A stretch of 64,000 nucleotides of DNA, from assembly GCF_004135605.1 (NCBI RefSeq), contig NZ_SDPT01000004.1, positions 109,068 to 173,067 of the forward strand. Direction: 5' to 3'. Made by a program: the position numbers and the translations under genes. Below are positions 18,594 through 28,338 of this stretch, in pieces. The notes under the pieces are model-generated. The model was not told the DNA's origin and did no database searches. It worked only from the letters and a program-made list of their open reading frames with translations. The first letter of the stretch is position 1. Each line of letters starts with the position of its first letter. Origin of the DNA: Sphingomonas desiccabilis. Its GTDB lineage: Bacteria; Pseudomonadota; Alphaproteobacteria; Sphingomonadales; Sphingomonadaceae.

Positions 18594-21500
18594 ATGCGTG
18601 CGCTGTCCTTTGCCGCCATGCTGTTGCTTGCGAGCACGGCCGCCTCAAGCATGGCGCAGGCACCCGGCAATGCAGGTCCGTATAACGCGGCGTTCCTGAA
18701 AGGCGGCATCGGCATCGAGCGTCCGTTGCAAGGCGGCGACGCGGCAGTGGCAGCGGGCGCGCCCTGGTCGATCTCGGCTTGGGTTTGGCCGGACGAAGCC
18801 CGGACAGACGCCACCCTGGTGTCAGTCGGTGACCCGGTAGGCACGACGCGAAGGCTTCAACTGCGCGAAGGCCGGCCGGAAGCGATCGATGGTGGGCAGA
18901 CGGTCTCCGTTCGGGTTGTTCTTGCACGGGCCAAGTGGACGCATCTGGCGGCTGTGTCGGACGGGCGGACCCTCACCCTCTATGTCGATGGCCGCCGCGT
19001 GGGGCGCGGGGCAGCGCCTTCAACGGCCGTCGCCCCGCGGCTGGGGATCGCTCCAGTCATCGACGGACGCCACTTCGGTGGCACGCTGGTGCACGCCGCT
19101 TTCACCGGTACGGCACTGACGCCGGAGAGGATCGCGGCTGCCGTCCGCGACCGCCCCGACTTCGACCTGGTGCAGATCTGGCGCGTGGGCGTCGGCTGGG
19201 AGTGGCAGAAGCAGGCGAACACCGGGCTTTGGCGCCAGCAGGACCCATGGACCCTGCCCCAGGCACGCGGCAAGGCGATCACCGCACCCAAGATGCGACC
19301 CGCGGAGACCACTGCGCCGCTCGTCCGCAATGCGGACGGGCGGTGGACGATCCACGGTTGGCGGCTGGCCGCAGCCCCCGAGGTCAAGGAGGATGGGGCC
19401 ACTCTGTCGCGGACGGCGCGGGCAAGCGGCACCTGGCATGCGGCGACGGTACCCGGCACGGTGCTGACCACGCTGGTCGACCGAGGGGTCTATCCGCACC
19501 CCTATTACGGGCTCAACAACCTCGCGATTCCCGAGACGCTGGCGCGCCAGGATTATTGGTACCGCACCAGCTTCACCGTGCCGCCCGAAGCGGCCGGCAA
19601 GCGGCTGACGCTGATCTTCGGCGGCATCAACTATGCGTCGGAGATCTGGGCCAACGGCCAGCGGCTGGGCACCACCAAGGGCGCCTTCATCCGCGGCCAG
19701 TTCGATTTCGTGCCGGTGGCGGGCGAGAACCGGCTGGCGATCCGCGTGTCGCCGCCGCCGCACCCCGGCATTCCGCACGAACAGTCGATTGCGGCGGGCG
19801 TCGGCGAGAATGGTGGCCAGCTTGCGATCGACGGCCCAACCTTCATCGCGACCGAGGGCTGGGACTGGATTCCGGGCATCCGCGATCGCAACACAGGCCT
19901 GTGGCGTCCGGTCGAACTGGTGGCGCACGGCGACGTCCGCATTCTCGACCCGCAGGTGATCACCGATCTGCCGCTGCCCCGCACCGACGTCGCAGATGTC
20001 CACGTGACCGTGCCGGTGGAGAACGGCGGCACGAGCGCGCGGCAGGTGACGGTGCGCGCGGCATTTGGTGACGTACGGGTGGAAAAGACGGTGTCGGCGC
20101 CGCCGGGGGAGAGCCGGGTCGTCTTCACGCCCGCCGAGTTCCCGGCGCTGCGCGTGCGCAACCCGCGGCTGTGGTGGCCGAACGGTTATGGCGAGGCGGC
20201 GCTCTATCAGCTTTCGCTGGAGGCGCTCGCCGACGGCCAGCTTTCGGACACCAAGACGCAGCGCTTCGGCATTCGCGAGGTGAGCTACGACCTGTCGCTG
20301 TTCGACAGCGCAGGTGCCCTGCGCCGCGTCAACGTGCAGACCACCGACGGCAAGCTTGCCGGCACCAAGCTGATCGACGTGACGCATGAGGGGATCAAGC
20401 AGAGCCCGCGCGGCTGGGCGGAGTCGCTGACTGCGGCCGGCGAGCGGTCGCCCGCCGTCACCCCCGTGCCGCAGCAGATGCCCGAGCCGCACCTCACGAT
20501 CCGTGTGAACGGCGTGCCGATCGCCGCGCGCGGCGGCAACTGGGGCATGGACGATGCGATGAAGCAGATCAGCCGCGAGCGGCTCGCCCCCTATTTCCGC
20601 CTCCAGAAAGAGGCGCACATGAACGTCATCCGCAACTGGATGGGCAACAACAACGAGGAGGAATTCTTCGAGCTTGCCGACGAGAACGGCATGATGATCC
20701 TCAACGACTTCTGGCAGTCGACCCAGAATTTCCAGGTCGAACCGCAGGATCCGCAGCTGTTCCTCTCCAATGCGGTGGACACGGTGAAGCGCTATCGCAA
20801 TCACCCGTCGATCATCCTCTGGTTCGGCCGCAACGAGGGGGTTCCCTACCCCACGCTCAACGAGGGACTGGACGACGTGATCGCCGAACATGACGGCACG
20901 CGCTGGTTCACCGGCAGCTCCAACGTGGTGAATCTGCAAGGGTCGGGCCCGTACAACTATCGCCCCCCGGTCGGCTATTTCACCGATCTGGCGACCGGCT
21001 TCTCGGTCGAGACGGGCACCCCGTCGCTTTCCACGCTGGAGTCGGTGCGCGCATCGGTGCCGGAAAGCGAACTGTGGCCGCTCAGCGACACCCTTGCCTA
21101 CCATGACTGGCACTTCGCGGGGAACGGCGACACCAAGACGTTCATGCAGACGCTGGGCACGATGTTCGGTGGCGCCAGCGGCTTCCCCGACTTCGAGCGC
21201 AAGGCGCAGATGATGAACCTCGAGACGCACAAGGCGATGTACGAGGGGTTCCTGGGGCATCTCTGGACCAAGAATTCAGGCCGCCTGCTGTGGATGACGC
21301 ACCCGGCGTGGCCGTCGAACGCGTGGCAGATCTACAGCTGGGACTATGACACCCACGCCGCTTACTATGGGGCGAAGAAGGCCGCCGAGCCGCTGCACGT
21401 GCAGTTAAACCTGCCGGGAAACGAGCTGGTGGTCCTCAACACCACGCAAGCGGCGGTGCCCGGCCTCACCGCGCGAACGCGCGTGGTTAGCCTGGACAAT

Positions 21501-22004
21501 CGGGAGCTGTTCACCCGAACCGATCGGGTGCACGCCGCCGCGAACCAGGCAACGAGGCTAGGGGCGGTACCGCTCGACCGGATCTTTACGCAGAACCCGA
21601 TGGTGCTGGTGAGCCTCCAGCTGCTGGACAGGCAGAACCGGGTGGTCGCGGAGAACTTCTATTGGCGCGGTCGTGACCCGGCTTCGTATCGGGCGCTGAA
21701 CGACCTGGCGCAGGCGTCGCTGGATGCCACCGCTGCGGCACCGATCCCGGATGGCGACGACCGGATGATCGCGGTGACCCTGGCCAATCCGGGCGCGGTG
21801 CCGGTGCTCAACGCCAAGCTGACGCTGGTGGACGGGCGCGGCGAGCGCATCCTGCCAGCCTATTACAGCGACAACTACGTCGCGCTGCTCCCAGGCGAAC
21901 GCAAGCGGATCGAAGTACGCTATCCGGCGAGCGTCTCGGCGGCGCCGTCGCTCACCTTGCGCGGGTGGAACGTCCCCCAGCAGTCGGTGACGGTGGCGCG
22001 ATGA
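18594..22004 (+). CDS. Secreted glycoside hydrolase family 2 enzyme with N-terminal LamG-like domain
   Basis: 1136 aa. A signal peptide (about 1-22, cut after SMAQ) precedes a LamG/concanavalin-like beta-sandwich (about 30-195, WSISAWVWPDEA to LTLYVDGRRVGRG). A GH2 sugar-binding domain follows (about 240-430), then Ig-like sandwiches and the TIM barrel. The expected acid/base is Glu748 in WFGRNEG and the nucleophile Glu806 in FSVETGTPS, resembling the exo-beta-glucosaminidase/beta-mannosidase branch. Exact substrate cannot be read. A GGGGGAGA ribosome site precedes the ATG. Its stop overlaps the esterase start by 4 bp. Confidence 0.88.
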   Translation: MRALSFAAMLLLASTAASSMAQAPGNAGPYNAAFLKGGIGIERPLQGGDAAVAAGAPWSISAWVWPDEARTDATLVSVGDPVGTTRRLQLREGRPEAIDGGQTVSVRVVLARAKWTHLAAVSDGRTLTLYVDGRRVGRGAAPSTAVAPRLGIAPVIDGRHFGGTLVHAAFTGTALTPERIAAAVRDRPDFDLVQIWRVGVGWEWQKQANTGLWRQQDPWTLPQARGKAITAPKMRPAETTAPLVRNADGRWTIHGWRLAAAPEVKEDGATLSRTARASGTWHAATVPGTVLTTLVDRGVYPHPYYGLNNLAIPETLARQDYWYRTSFTVPPEAAGKRLTLIFGGINYASEIWANGQRLGTTKGAFIRGQFDFVPVAGENRLAIRVSPPPHPGIPHEQSIAAGVGENGGQLAIDGPTFIATEGWDWIPGIRDRNTGLWRPVELVAHGDVRILDPQVITDLPLPRTDVADVHVTVPVENGGTSARQVTVRAAFGDVRVEKTVSAPPGESRVVFTPAEFPALRVRNPRLWWPNGYGEAALYQLSLEALADGQLSDTKTQRFGIREVSYDLSLFDSAGALRRVNVQTTDGKLAGTKLIDVTHEGIKQSPRGWAESLTAAGERSPAVTPVPQQMPEPHLTIRVNGVPIAARGGNWGMDDAMKQISRERLAPYFRLQKEAHMNVIRNWMGNNNEEEFFELADENGMMILNDFWQSTQNFQVEPQDPQLFLSNAVDTVKRYRNHPSIILWFGRNEGVPYPTLNEGLDDVIAEHDGTRWFTGSSNVVNLQGSGPYNYRPPVGYFTDLATGFSVETGTPSLSTLESVRASVPESELWPLSDTLAYHDWHFAGNGDTKTFMQTLGTMFGGASGFPDFERKAQMMNLETHKAMYEGFLGHLWTKNSGRLLWMTHPAWPSNAWQIYSWDYDTHAAYYGAKKAAEPLHVQLNLPGNELVVLNTTQAAVPGLTARTRVVSLDNRELFTRTDRVHAAANQATRLGAVPLDRIFTQNPMVLVSLQLLDRQNRVVAENFYWRGRDPASYRALNDLAQASLDATAAAPIPDGDDRMIAVTLANPGAVPVLNAKLTLVDGRGERILPAYYSDNYVALLPGERKRIEVRYPASVSAAPSLTLRGWNVPQQSVTVAR

Positions 22005-23461
22005 GCGCCCGTGTCCTCGCGCCGTTCGCAGCGCTGCTGCTCCTCGGCGCCGCCCCGGCTCCGCCGCGCGTCGCGGTCGCCGGCGGAACGATCGAGGGTG
22101 CCATCGCGGAGGATGGCGCACTGGTCTTTCAGGGCATCCCCTATGCCGCGCCACCGCTCGCGACGCTGCGCTGGACCGCGCCCCAGCCGGTACGCGCCTG
22201 GCAGGGCGTGCGCCCCGCCAAGGTGCGGGCGCCTGCCTGCCCGCAGAACGACGATGGCTGGAACCGCACCGACGCCGCGCACTATAGCGAAGATTGCCTG
22301 ACGCTCGACATCCGCACGCCGGACCTTACGGGCAAGCGGCCGGTCATGGTGTGGATCCACGGCGGCAGCAATCGCGCGGGATCGGCCGGCGGCGTTGTGG
22401 AGTCGCGCATCACCCGAAAGGGCGTCGTGCTGGTGGCGATCCAGTATCGGCTGGGCGTGCTCGGGTTCCTCGCTCCCCGGCAGGCGGCGCTCGACGGCAC
22501 CGCCGGCAACTACGGCCTGATGGACCAGATCGCCGCGCTGCGTTGGGTACGCGCGAACATCGCCCGCTTCGGCGGCGATCCGGACCAGGTGACACTGTTC
22601 GGCGAGTCTGCAGGATCGCAGGACGTCTCGCTGATGCTTGCGGCGCCAGACGCACGGAACCTGTTCCAGCGCGCGATCCTGCAGAGCGGCACGCCGGGCT
22701 TCGGCCAGCCCTTCCGGCCGCTGCGCGATGCCTTTGCGATCGCCGATCAGGCGGAGCAGCTGGCAGGCGGGCACGGTCTCGCCGGGCTCCGCGCGGCCCC
22801 GGTAAAGCGCCTGCTGGGAATCGACACCCAGCTGACTGATCCGTCGCTGCACACCAATGGCTTCCTCTGGCTCAAGACGACCATCGATGGCCGGGTGCTG
22901 CCGGCCTCGCCGCGGCGCCTGCTTGCAAAGGCGCCGCGGAAGCACGTCATCATCGGAACGAACCGTGCCGAGTTCGGGCCGAAGAAAGGCACGACCGACA
23001 CCACGGAGACGCTGCAACGCGTCTACGGCCGGCGCGCGGCCGAGGCGCAGCGGCTGTACGCGTTCGGCACGCCCGGGCGCGATCCCCGGCTCGGCCACCC
23101 GGCGCTGGAGATCGAGACGGACTGGGTGTTTCGCTGCCCAGCCATCACGCTCGCCACCCAGCTCGTCCGTCAGGGCTGGCCCGTGTGGAGCTACGAGTTC
23201 GACCTTGCGCCCGATGGCGGCCTCACCAGCCATGCAATTGAAATCCCATATGTGATGGACGCGCGGCCGATTGGCGGCGGAGCATCGCTCCAGGATTATT
23301 GGGTGAACTTCGCGCTGCGGGGCGATCCGAACGGCGGCGCACTCCCGCGCTGGCCCGCCTTCTCCGCAGAGGCGCAACGCTATCTGGCGATCACGCCCAA
23401 GGGCGTGGGGGCTGCGGAGAAGCTGCGGACGGAAATTTGTGCGCTGAGAAACGAGATCTAG
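22001..23461 (+). CDS. Secreted type-B carboxylesterase
   Basis: 486 aa. A signal peptide (about 1-21) precedes an alpha/beta-hydrolase of the carboxylesterase/para-nitrobenzyl esterase family. Visible features are GIPYAAPPLATLRW, the oxyanion hole VWIHGGSN, and the nucleophile elbow FGESAGS; a TNRAEFG segment and a late His in GLTSHAIEIPYVM probably supply the other catalytic residues. It would remove acyl or aryl esters, perhaps acetyl or feruloyl groups from glycans given the coupled GH2 gene. It ends tail to tail with the halogenase gene: both stop codons are TAG and share the CTAG at 23458-23461. Confidence 0.9.
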   Translation: MSARVLAPFAALLLLGAAPAPPRVAVAGGTIEGAIAEDGALVFQGIPYAAPPLATLRWTAPQPVRAWQGVRPAKVRAPACPQNDDGWNRTDAAHYSEDCLTLDIRTPDLTGKRPVMVWIHGGSNRAGSAGGVVESRITRKGVVLVAIQYRLGVLGFLAPRQAALDGTAGNYGLMDQIAALRWVRANIARFGGDPDQVTLFGESAGSQDVSLMLAAPDARNLFQRAILQSGTPGFGQPFRPLRDAFAIADQAEQLAGGHGLAGLRAAPVKRLLGIDTQLTDPSLHTNGFLWLKTTIDGRVLPASPRRLLAKAPRKHVIIGTNRAEFGPKKGTTDTTETLQRVYGRRAAEAQRLYAFGTPGRDPRLGHPALEIETDWVFRCPAITLATQLVRQGWPVWSYEFDLAPDGGLTSHAIEIPYVMDARPIGGGASLQDYWVNFALRGDPNGGALPRWPAFSAEAQRYLAITPKGVGAAEKLRTEICALRNEI

Positions 23462-24984
23462 CGGGTAGCTGCGCGCTTGGCGCCTCCGTCACCCACAGTC
23501 CGTGCCAGAAAGGCGGCGTGGGGTTCGGCCTGCGCAACCGTTGCGGCAATCGCCGCCCGCATCCGCGCGAAGGTGTCGGTGAGCTCCGCGATGCTGAACC
23601 GGTCGGCGAGCGGTGATGGATGCTCGGGCAGATCCTCGAACCCGGCGTAGAGGCTCAGCCAGCTCGGATCTTGGAAGGTTTCCCACTCGCGACGGACGAA
23701 CTCGCCACTCACGCGCCAGGTGTCGAGCTTGAGCTGCAGCCCCTCGGTCGGGGACATCGTCCGCATGTGGTCCCAAAAGGGTTCGCCGTGGCGGCCGTTC
23801 GCGAAATAATGCAGCAGCAGGAAGTCGCGGAGCCGTTCGAATTCCAGCACGGATTGATAGTTGTAGATCGCGGCCAGGCGTGGATCACAGGCGCGGTCCG
23901 GGAAGAAGCGCACCAGCCGCTCGAGCCCTGTCTGGATCAGCGAAATGCTGGTCGATTCCAGCGGCTCGAGAAACCCCGAGGCGAGCCCCAGCCCCACGAC
24001 GTTGCGCTCCCAGAAGCGCGCACGGTGGCCGGTGGTGAAGCGCAAATGGTTGGGCTGGCCGAGCGGTTCTCCTTCCAGCTGCTCCAGCAGCATCGTTTCC
24101 GCCGACGCATCGTCGAGGAAGTCGGAGCAATAGACATGCCCGTTGCCGATGCGGTGGCGTAGCGGGATGCGCCACTGCCAGCCGGCGCGACGCGCGGTGG
24201 CGACGGTCAATGGCTCGGGCGCGGCGTCACGCGGGCGGCAGGGAATCGCGATCGCACGGTCGACCGGCAGCCAGCGGCGCCAGTCCACATAGGGAACCTC
24301 CAGCGCCTCCCCGAGCAACAGGCTGCGAAAGCCGGAACAGTCGATCCAGAGATCCCCGGCGAGCCGCCGCCCATCCTCCAGCAGGACCGCTGCGACATGG
24401 CCGGCCTCCCCATCCCGCTCGATGCGATCGATGCGTCCATCGACGTGAACGACACCGGCCGCCGTTGCACGTCGACGCAGCAACCCGGCGAACTTGCTTG
24501 CATCGAAGTGGACCGCGAAATCGAAGACGCCGAGGTCGTTTGCAGGGTTCTGCGCGGGCATCAGGAAGCGACCCTGCTCGGCCAGCTGGGTCGCGAGCGA
24601 ATAGGCACCAAGCGGGGTCGGATCGCCCGACTGCCGCAGCTTCAGCCAGTAATGGTGAAAGGCGACGCCTCGCGCCGGCGCGCCGTAGAGGCCGAAGGGG
24701 TGGAAGAAGCGGTGGCCGGGCGCCTTCCACCCGTCGAAGCGGATGCCATATTTGATGGTGCCCTCGGTCTCGCGCAGCACTTCGGCATTGCTGAGACCCA
24801 CAGCGGCGAAGAAATCGCGGATCGCGGGCACCGTCGCCTCGCCGACGCCGACTGTCCCGATCCCGGAGCTTTCGACCACCGTGATCGAGAGCCGCAGGTG
24901 GTCGAGCCGGCGCGCGAGATAGGCGGCCGCCATCCAACCGGCCGTGCCGCCGCCCACGATCACGATGCTTCGGATCGGGTCCAT
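23458..24984 (-). CDS. Tryptophan 7-halogenase family flavoprotein
   Basis: 508 aa. N-terminal FAD-binding GGGTAG (11-16); Lys78 in TIKYG corresponds to the catalytic lysine of PrnA, the halogenase signature WxWxIP is present at 269-274, and GFLEPLESTSI contains the glutamate expected opposite the lysine. These enzymes use reduced FAD, oxygen and halide to make hypohalous acid. In sphingomonads many such genes lie beside TonB receptors and their substrates are unknown. Start at MDPIRSIVIV is set by GGGAGGAA upstream. No flavin reductase gene is adjacent. It is downstream of the TonB receptor gene, separated by a strong hairpin. Confidence 0.9.
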   Translation of the reverse strand: MDPIRSIVIVGGGTAGWMAAAYLARRLDHLRLSITVVESSGIGTVGVGEATVPAIRDFFAAVGLSNAEVLRETEGTIKYGIRFDGWKAPGHRFFHPFGLYGAPARGVAFHHYWLKLRQSGDPTPLGAYSLATQLAEQGRFLMPAQNPANDLGVFDFAVHFDASKFAGLLRRRATAAGVVHVDGRIDRIERDGEAGHVAAVLLEDGRRLAGDLWIDCSGFRSLLLGEALEVPYVDWRRWLPVDRAIAIPCRPRDAAPEPLTVATARRAGWQWRIPLRHRIGNGHVYCSDFLDDASAETMLLEQLEGEPLGQPNHLRFTTGHRARFWERNVVGLGLASGFLEPLESTSISLIQTGLERLVRFFPDRACDPRLAAIYNYQSVLEFERLRDFLLLHYFANGRHGEPFWDHMRTMSPTEGLQLKLDTWRVSGEFVRREWETFQDPSWLSLYAGFEDLPEHPSPLADRFSIAELTDTFARMRAAIAATVAQAEPHAAFLARTVGDGGAKRAATR

Positions 24985-25026
24985 CCTGTCCGTTCCTCCC
25001 GTGCGAAGGCATGCCCGCAGACGAAA

Positions 25027-25054
25027 GCCGCCGCACTTGCGCGAGTGCGGCGGC
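25027..25054 (-). terminator. Perfect 11-bp hairpin between TonB receptor and halogenase genes
   Basis: Arms GCCGCCGCACT and AGTGCGGCGGC with a six-base loop, 22 bp past the receptor stop. On the minus strand the stem is followed by TTTCGT, a weak T-run. It probably terminates or attenuates most transcripts so that receptor expression exceeds that of the halogenase, or protects the receptor mRNA 3' end. Confidence 0.7.
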
Positions 25055-25076
25055 AACGTGAACCATTCCGGCGCCG

Positions 25077-28000
25077 TCAGAAGCGGGCGCGTACTCCGGC
25101 GATGAAGCGCCGCTCGTAGATATTCTCGAACAGCACCTGATCGCTGAACGTGAGGTAGTAGCGCTCCGTCTCCGCCGTCAGGTTAGACGCCTGGCCGTAC
25201 AGGGTGATGTACGGGAGCACGTCGTACGAGATCGATGCGTCCAGATAGTTGGTCGGCCGTTGGTACTGGGCAAGCCCGGCGATGCCGCCGTAATCGGACG
25301 AGACAAGCCGCTTGGAGCGGTAGTTGTACGCGATCCGGGCCTGGAAGCCGTATTTCTCGTACCAGAGCGCGGCGTTGATCTGGTGCTTGGAGTTGTCCTG
25401 GAACGGCTGGTCGTTTCCGGCCAGATCCACCCGTCCCGTGTCTCCGAGCGACAACGTGTAGTTCGCATCCAAGCCAAAGCCGCTCAGGAAGCCATCGACC
25501 CCATAATCGGCGAGCGCCTGGCGGGCCGATACCTCGATGCCCTTCAGCGTTCCGCCCTCGCCCTGCTGAGTCGTGCTGACGGGGACCGGCCGGCGGATCA
25601 CCCCATCGTTATCGGGGATGTCGTTCCGGATAACCGTCGCATTCTCGATGAAGCTGTCGGCGTTGATGTAGAACGCGCCGAGCGCGACCAGGCTGGACTG
25701 GCCGGTGTAGTATTCGAGGCTCGCCTCGGCATTGTCCGCGCGCCACGGCTCCAGCTGCGGGTTGCCGCGCGCGTTGGCGCCACGAGCCTCGAACAGCCCC
25801 GTGGCGGTGTTGATCGCATAGTTGACGTTGAGGCCGCCGCCCCATTGCAGGAAGTCGAGCAGCGTCATCGTCTTGGCGAAGGCGGCACGGAATCGCAGTC
25901 CTTCGCTGAGGTCCACCGCGACGTTGAAGGCAGGCAGGAAGTCGGTGAATTCACGCTTCGTTAGCAGATCCCCGGCGTCGACGCCGGACACGCCATAGGG
26001 CTGCGGTACGCCGACGATGTTCTGCCGCACGGTGAAGCGGGTGTTGACGACGCGGACGCCGCCGTTCGCCTTGAACGGCAGGCCGAACAGCTCGCCTTCG
26101 CCGGCAACCTCGGCATAGCCGGAGATCTGGCTGAGCTTGATGCCGAAGGAGTCCGCCGGGTTCACATTGTTGACGCTGCCGGGATAGAAGCTGTTCTGGA
26201 ACGCCTCGGAATCGTCCATCGCCTTGGGATCGAGCACCCACAGCGTCGGCGCGCCGGCGGCAGGCAGTTGATACTGCTTCATCAGGCCGGCGAAGACCGG
26301 GTCGTTCCCCTGGCGCGTGAGACCTGCAGTGTAGGGATTGCCTGCCGCATCCCGGACCGGACACGCATTGTCGCCCAGGTTGACGTCGAACGCCTTCCAC
26401 TTGACGTAGCAGCCGCCCGCCGGATTGGCCGGATTGTCGGTGTTGCCCGCATAGAAGGGCGAGATGCGTTCGAAAGTGAACTGGTCGACGCTGCGCTCGC
26501 CGTAGCGGCCGCCGAACTTCAGGCGGAAGCTGTCGCTCGCCCTCCACTCGGCATCTCCGCGCAGGGCCCACAGATCGCCATCCTGGTAGATGTTGTTTTC
26601 CGAGGAAATGGTCTTGAGGCCGTAGCGCGACACGTCCCCGACCTGATCGAGGAACGCCTGCGAGAAGCCGAACACCGGCTTGCCGCTGCTATAGTCGACG
26701 GTCGCGTCCTGGCTGTAGACGCGGTAGCCGGTGGGATTGAAACGGATGTCCCCGCCCGGATAGTTGCCGACGCCGTCGTACGCCCATTGATGGCCGTCCG
26801 TCAGGTTGAACTGGGCATAGGACTGGTCCAGCTTGCGGCTGGCCTTTCCGTAGATGCCGCGGACCGTGGCGCTGAACTGCTCGCTCGGCTTCCAGTCGAG
26901 CTGGACGTTGTAGTTCTGCGACTCCGAACGGATGCGGAACGTCTCCGCATAGCTGTCGAAGTTCGGCAGGTCATAGGCATAGCTCTGTACGGTGTTGAGA
27001 TTATACCCGTTGACCACCGCGCCCGTGTCACGAGAAGCCGTGGGGAGGAACGGCGAAGACTGCCAGTCGACCATCTGGAACTGGAAGCCGGCAGTACGGT
27101 CATACTGCGTCTGCTTCGTGTAGAAGCCGTCGGCCGTCAGCCGCAACGCATCCGAGAATTCGAACTGCAACGAGGCATTCGCGCCGAAACGCTCGCGGCT
27201 GGTGATGCGATTCCAGGCGGTATGCGACTGCGGCGTGATGAAGGCGTCGTTCGCATCGCCATCGCCGTTGACGTCGAAGCCCACGATCTCGCCAGCGCCG
27301 TTGCGCACCGGGGTGCCGCGACTGACCAGTAGTGGCGAGCAGCGCGTGCCCCCGACAGCGGGCGGCGTGCCGACGGGGTCCGGAACGACGCAGGAGGTTG
27401 CGGGGTCTCCGTCCGTGTTCGGAGTGGTGTTGTAGAGGACTCGGCCGTTGGCATCGCGCTGGTAGTTGCCGACTGCGAAATCGCCGGGGTTCGTCGCGCT
27501 GCCGCCTTCGTTGCGAAGCGTGACGCCATAGTCCTGGATACCGCGGAAGCTGTTCGAGAGGGTCAGGTCGCTGTAGGCGGCCGAGACCAGAACCCCGAAC
27601 CGTCCCGAATTATACGACACCAGCCCGTTGGCGGACGGGTTCCACTTCTCGGTCTTGTCGCCATATTGCGCCTCGGCCGCGCCCGCGACCGTCAGTCCGC
27701 TCTTGAGGTCGAAGGGACGCCGGGTGAGCAGGTCGACCGTGCCCGAAAGACCGGCCTGCTGGAGCGAGGCGGTCGGCGACTTGAAGACCGTCGCGCCCGA
27801 AAAGAGCTGCGAGGGAATGTCGGTGAAATTCGGTTGCACCGTGGTCACGGAGTTGGCGCCCAGGAACTGCTCGCCGTTCATCAGGGTCGTCACCTGCGGC
27901 AGACCGCGGATGTTGATGGCGCCGCCCTCCCCCGCCTCACGGCGGATCTGAACGCCGGGGATTCTCTGCAGCGAGTCCGAGATGGTGACGTCCGGCAGCT

Positions 28001-28283
28001 TGCCGATGTCCTGGGCGCTGATCGCGTCGACGACGCTATCCGCCTCGCGCTTTACCTCGATCGCGCGTGCCTGAGCGGCGCGGATGCCGGTCACGACGAT
28101 ATCGGAGGCGTCACTGTCCGACTGCGTGGGAGCGGCGACCGAATCCTGCGGGCGCTCCGTCGCCTCCGGGTCGACCTGGCTGAGATCTTGCGCGTGCGCG
28201 ACGGCGGCATCGAACGTGCCGAACGCAATTGCGGACGTAGCCAACAACGCGAAACGACGTGCGGAAACATTTCCTGCAACCAT
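25077..28283 (-). CDS. TonB-dependent outer-membrane receptor
   Basis: 1068 aa. Signal peptide about 1-31 (ending AVAHAQ). A TonB-box-like SDIVVTG occurs near residue 60, followed by a plug domain with SDSLQRIPGVQI and INIRGLP, and a long beta-barrel ending in the aromatic residue Phe (GVRARF) used for outer-membrane insertion. The size and the IRGLPQVTTLMNG pattern match sphingomonad/xanthomonad receptors found with tryptophan-halogenase-like genes and carbohydrate enzymes. Ligand probably a glycan or aromatic glycoside, by context. Ribosome site GGGAGGG precedes the ATG. No TonB or FecR-type gene lies near. Confidence 0.93.
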   Translation of the reverse strand: MVAGNVSARRFALLATSAIAFGTFDAAVAHAQDLSQVDPEATERPQDSVAAPTQSDSDASDIVVTGIRAAQARAIEVKREADSVVDAISAQDIGKLPDVTISDSLQRIPGVQIRREAGEGGAINIRGLPQVTTLMNGEQFLGANSVTTVQPNFTDIPSQLFSGATVFKSPTASLQQAGLSGTVDLLTRRPFDLKSGLTVAGAAEAQYGDKTEKWNPSANGLVSYNSGRFGVLVSAAYSDLTLSNSFRGIQDYGVTLRNEGGSATNPGDFAVGNYQRDANGRVLYNTTPNTDGDPATSCVVPDPVGTPPAVGGTRCSPLLVSRGTPVRNGAGEIVGFDVNGDGDANDAFITPQSHTAWNRITSRERFGANASLQFEFSDALRLTADGFYTKQTQYDRTAGFQFQMVDWQSSPFLPTASRDTGAVVNGYNLNTVQSYAYDLPNFDSYAETFRIRSESQNYNVQLDWKPSEQFSATVRGIYGKASRKLDQSYAQFNLTDGHQWAYDGVGNYPGGDIRFNPTGYRVYSQDATVDYSSGKPVFGFSQAFLDQVGDVSRYGLKTISSENNIYQDGDLWALRGDAEWRASDSFRLKFGGRYGERSVDQFTFERISPFYAGNTDNPANPAGGCYVKWKAFDVNLGDNACPVRDAAGNPYTAGLTRQGNDPVFAGLMKQYQLPAAGAPTLWVLDPKAMDDSEAFQNSFYPGSVNNVNPADSFGIKLSQISGYAEVAGEGELFGLPFKANGGVRVVNTRFTVRQNIVGVPQPYGVSGVDAGDLLTKREFTDFLPAFNVAVDLSEGLRFRAAFAKTMTLLDFLQWGGGLNVNYAINTATGLFEARGANARGNPQLEPWRADNAEASLEYYTGQSSLVALGAFYINADSFIENATVIRNDIPDNDGVIRRPVPVSTTQQGEGGTLKGIEVSARQALADYGVDGFLSGFGLDANYTLSLGDTGRVDLAGNDQPFQDNSKHQINAALWYEKYGFQARIAYNYRSKRLVSSDYGGIAGLAQYQRPTNYLDASISYDVLPYITLYGQASNLTAETERYYLTFSDQVLFENIYERRFIAGVRARF

Positions 28284-28325
28284 CCCACCCTCCCTCGTCG
28301 ACCGATGTCCTTCCCGGTTTCGAAT

Positions 28326-28338
28326 AAGTAATTTACTT
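28326..28338. promoter_or_regulatory. AT-rich palindrome in the TonB receptor promoter
   Basis: A 13-bp palindrome AAGTAA-T-TTACTT stands out in a GC-rich surround, 43 bp upstream of the receptor start. A minus-strand TTGACA lies at 28359-28364, so the palindrome would fall near the -10/+1 region. It is a candidate repressor operator; no cognate regulator gene is adjacent. Confidence 0.45.
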
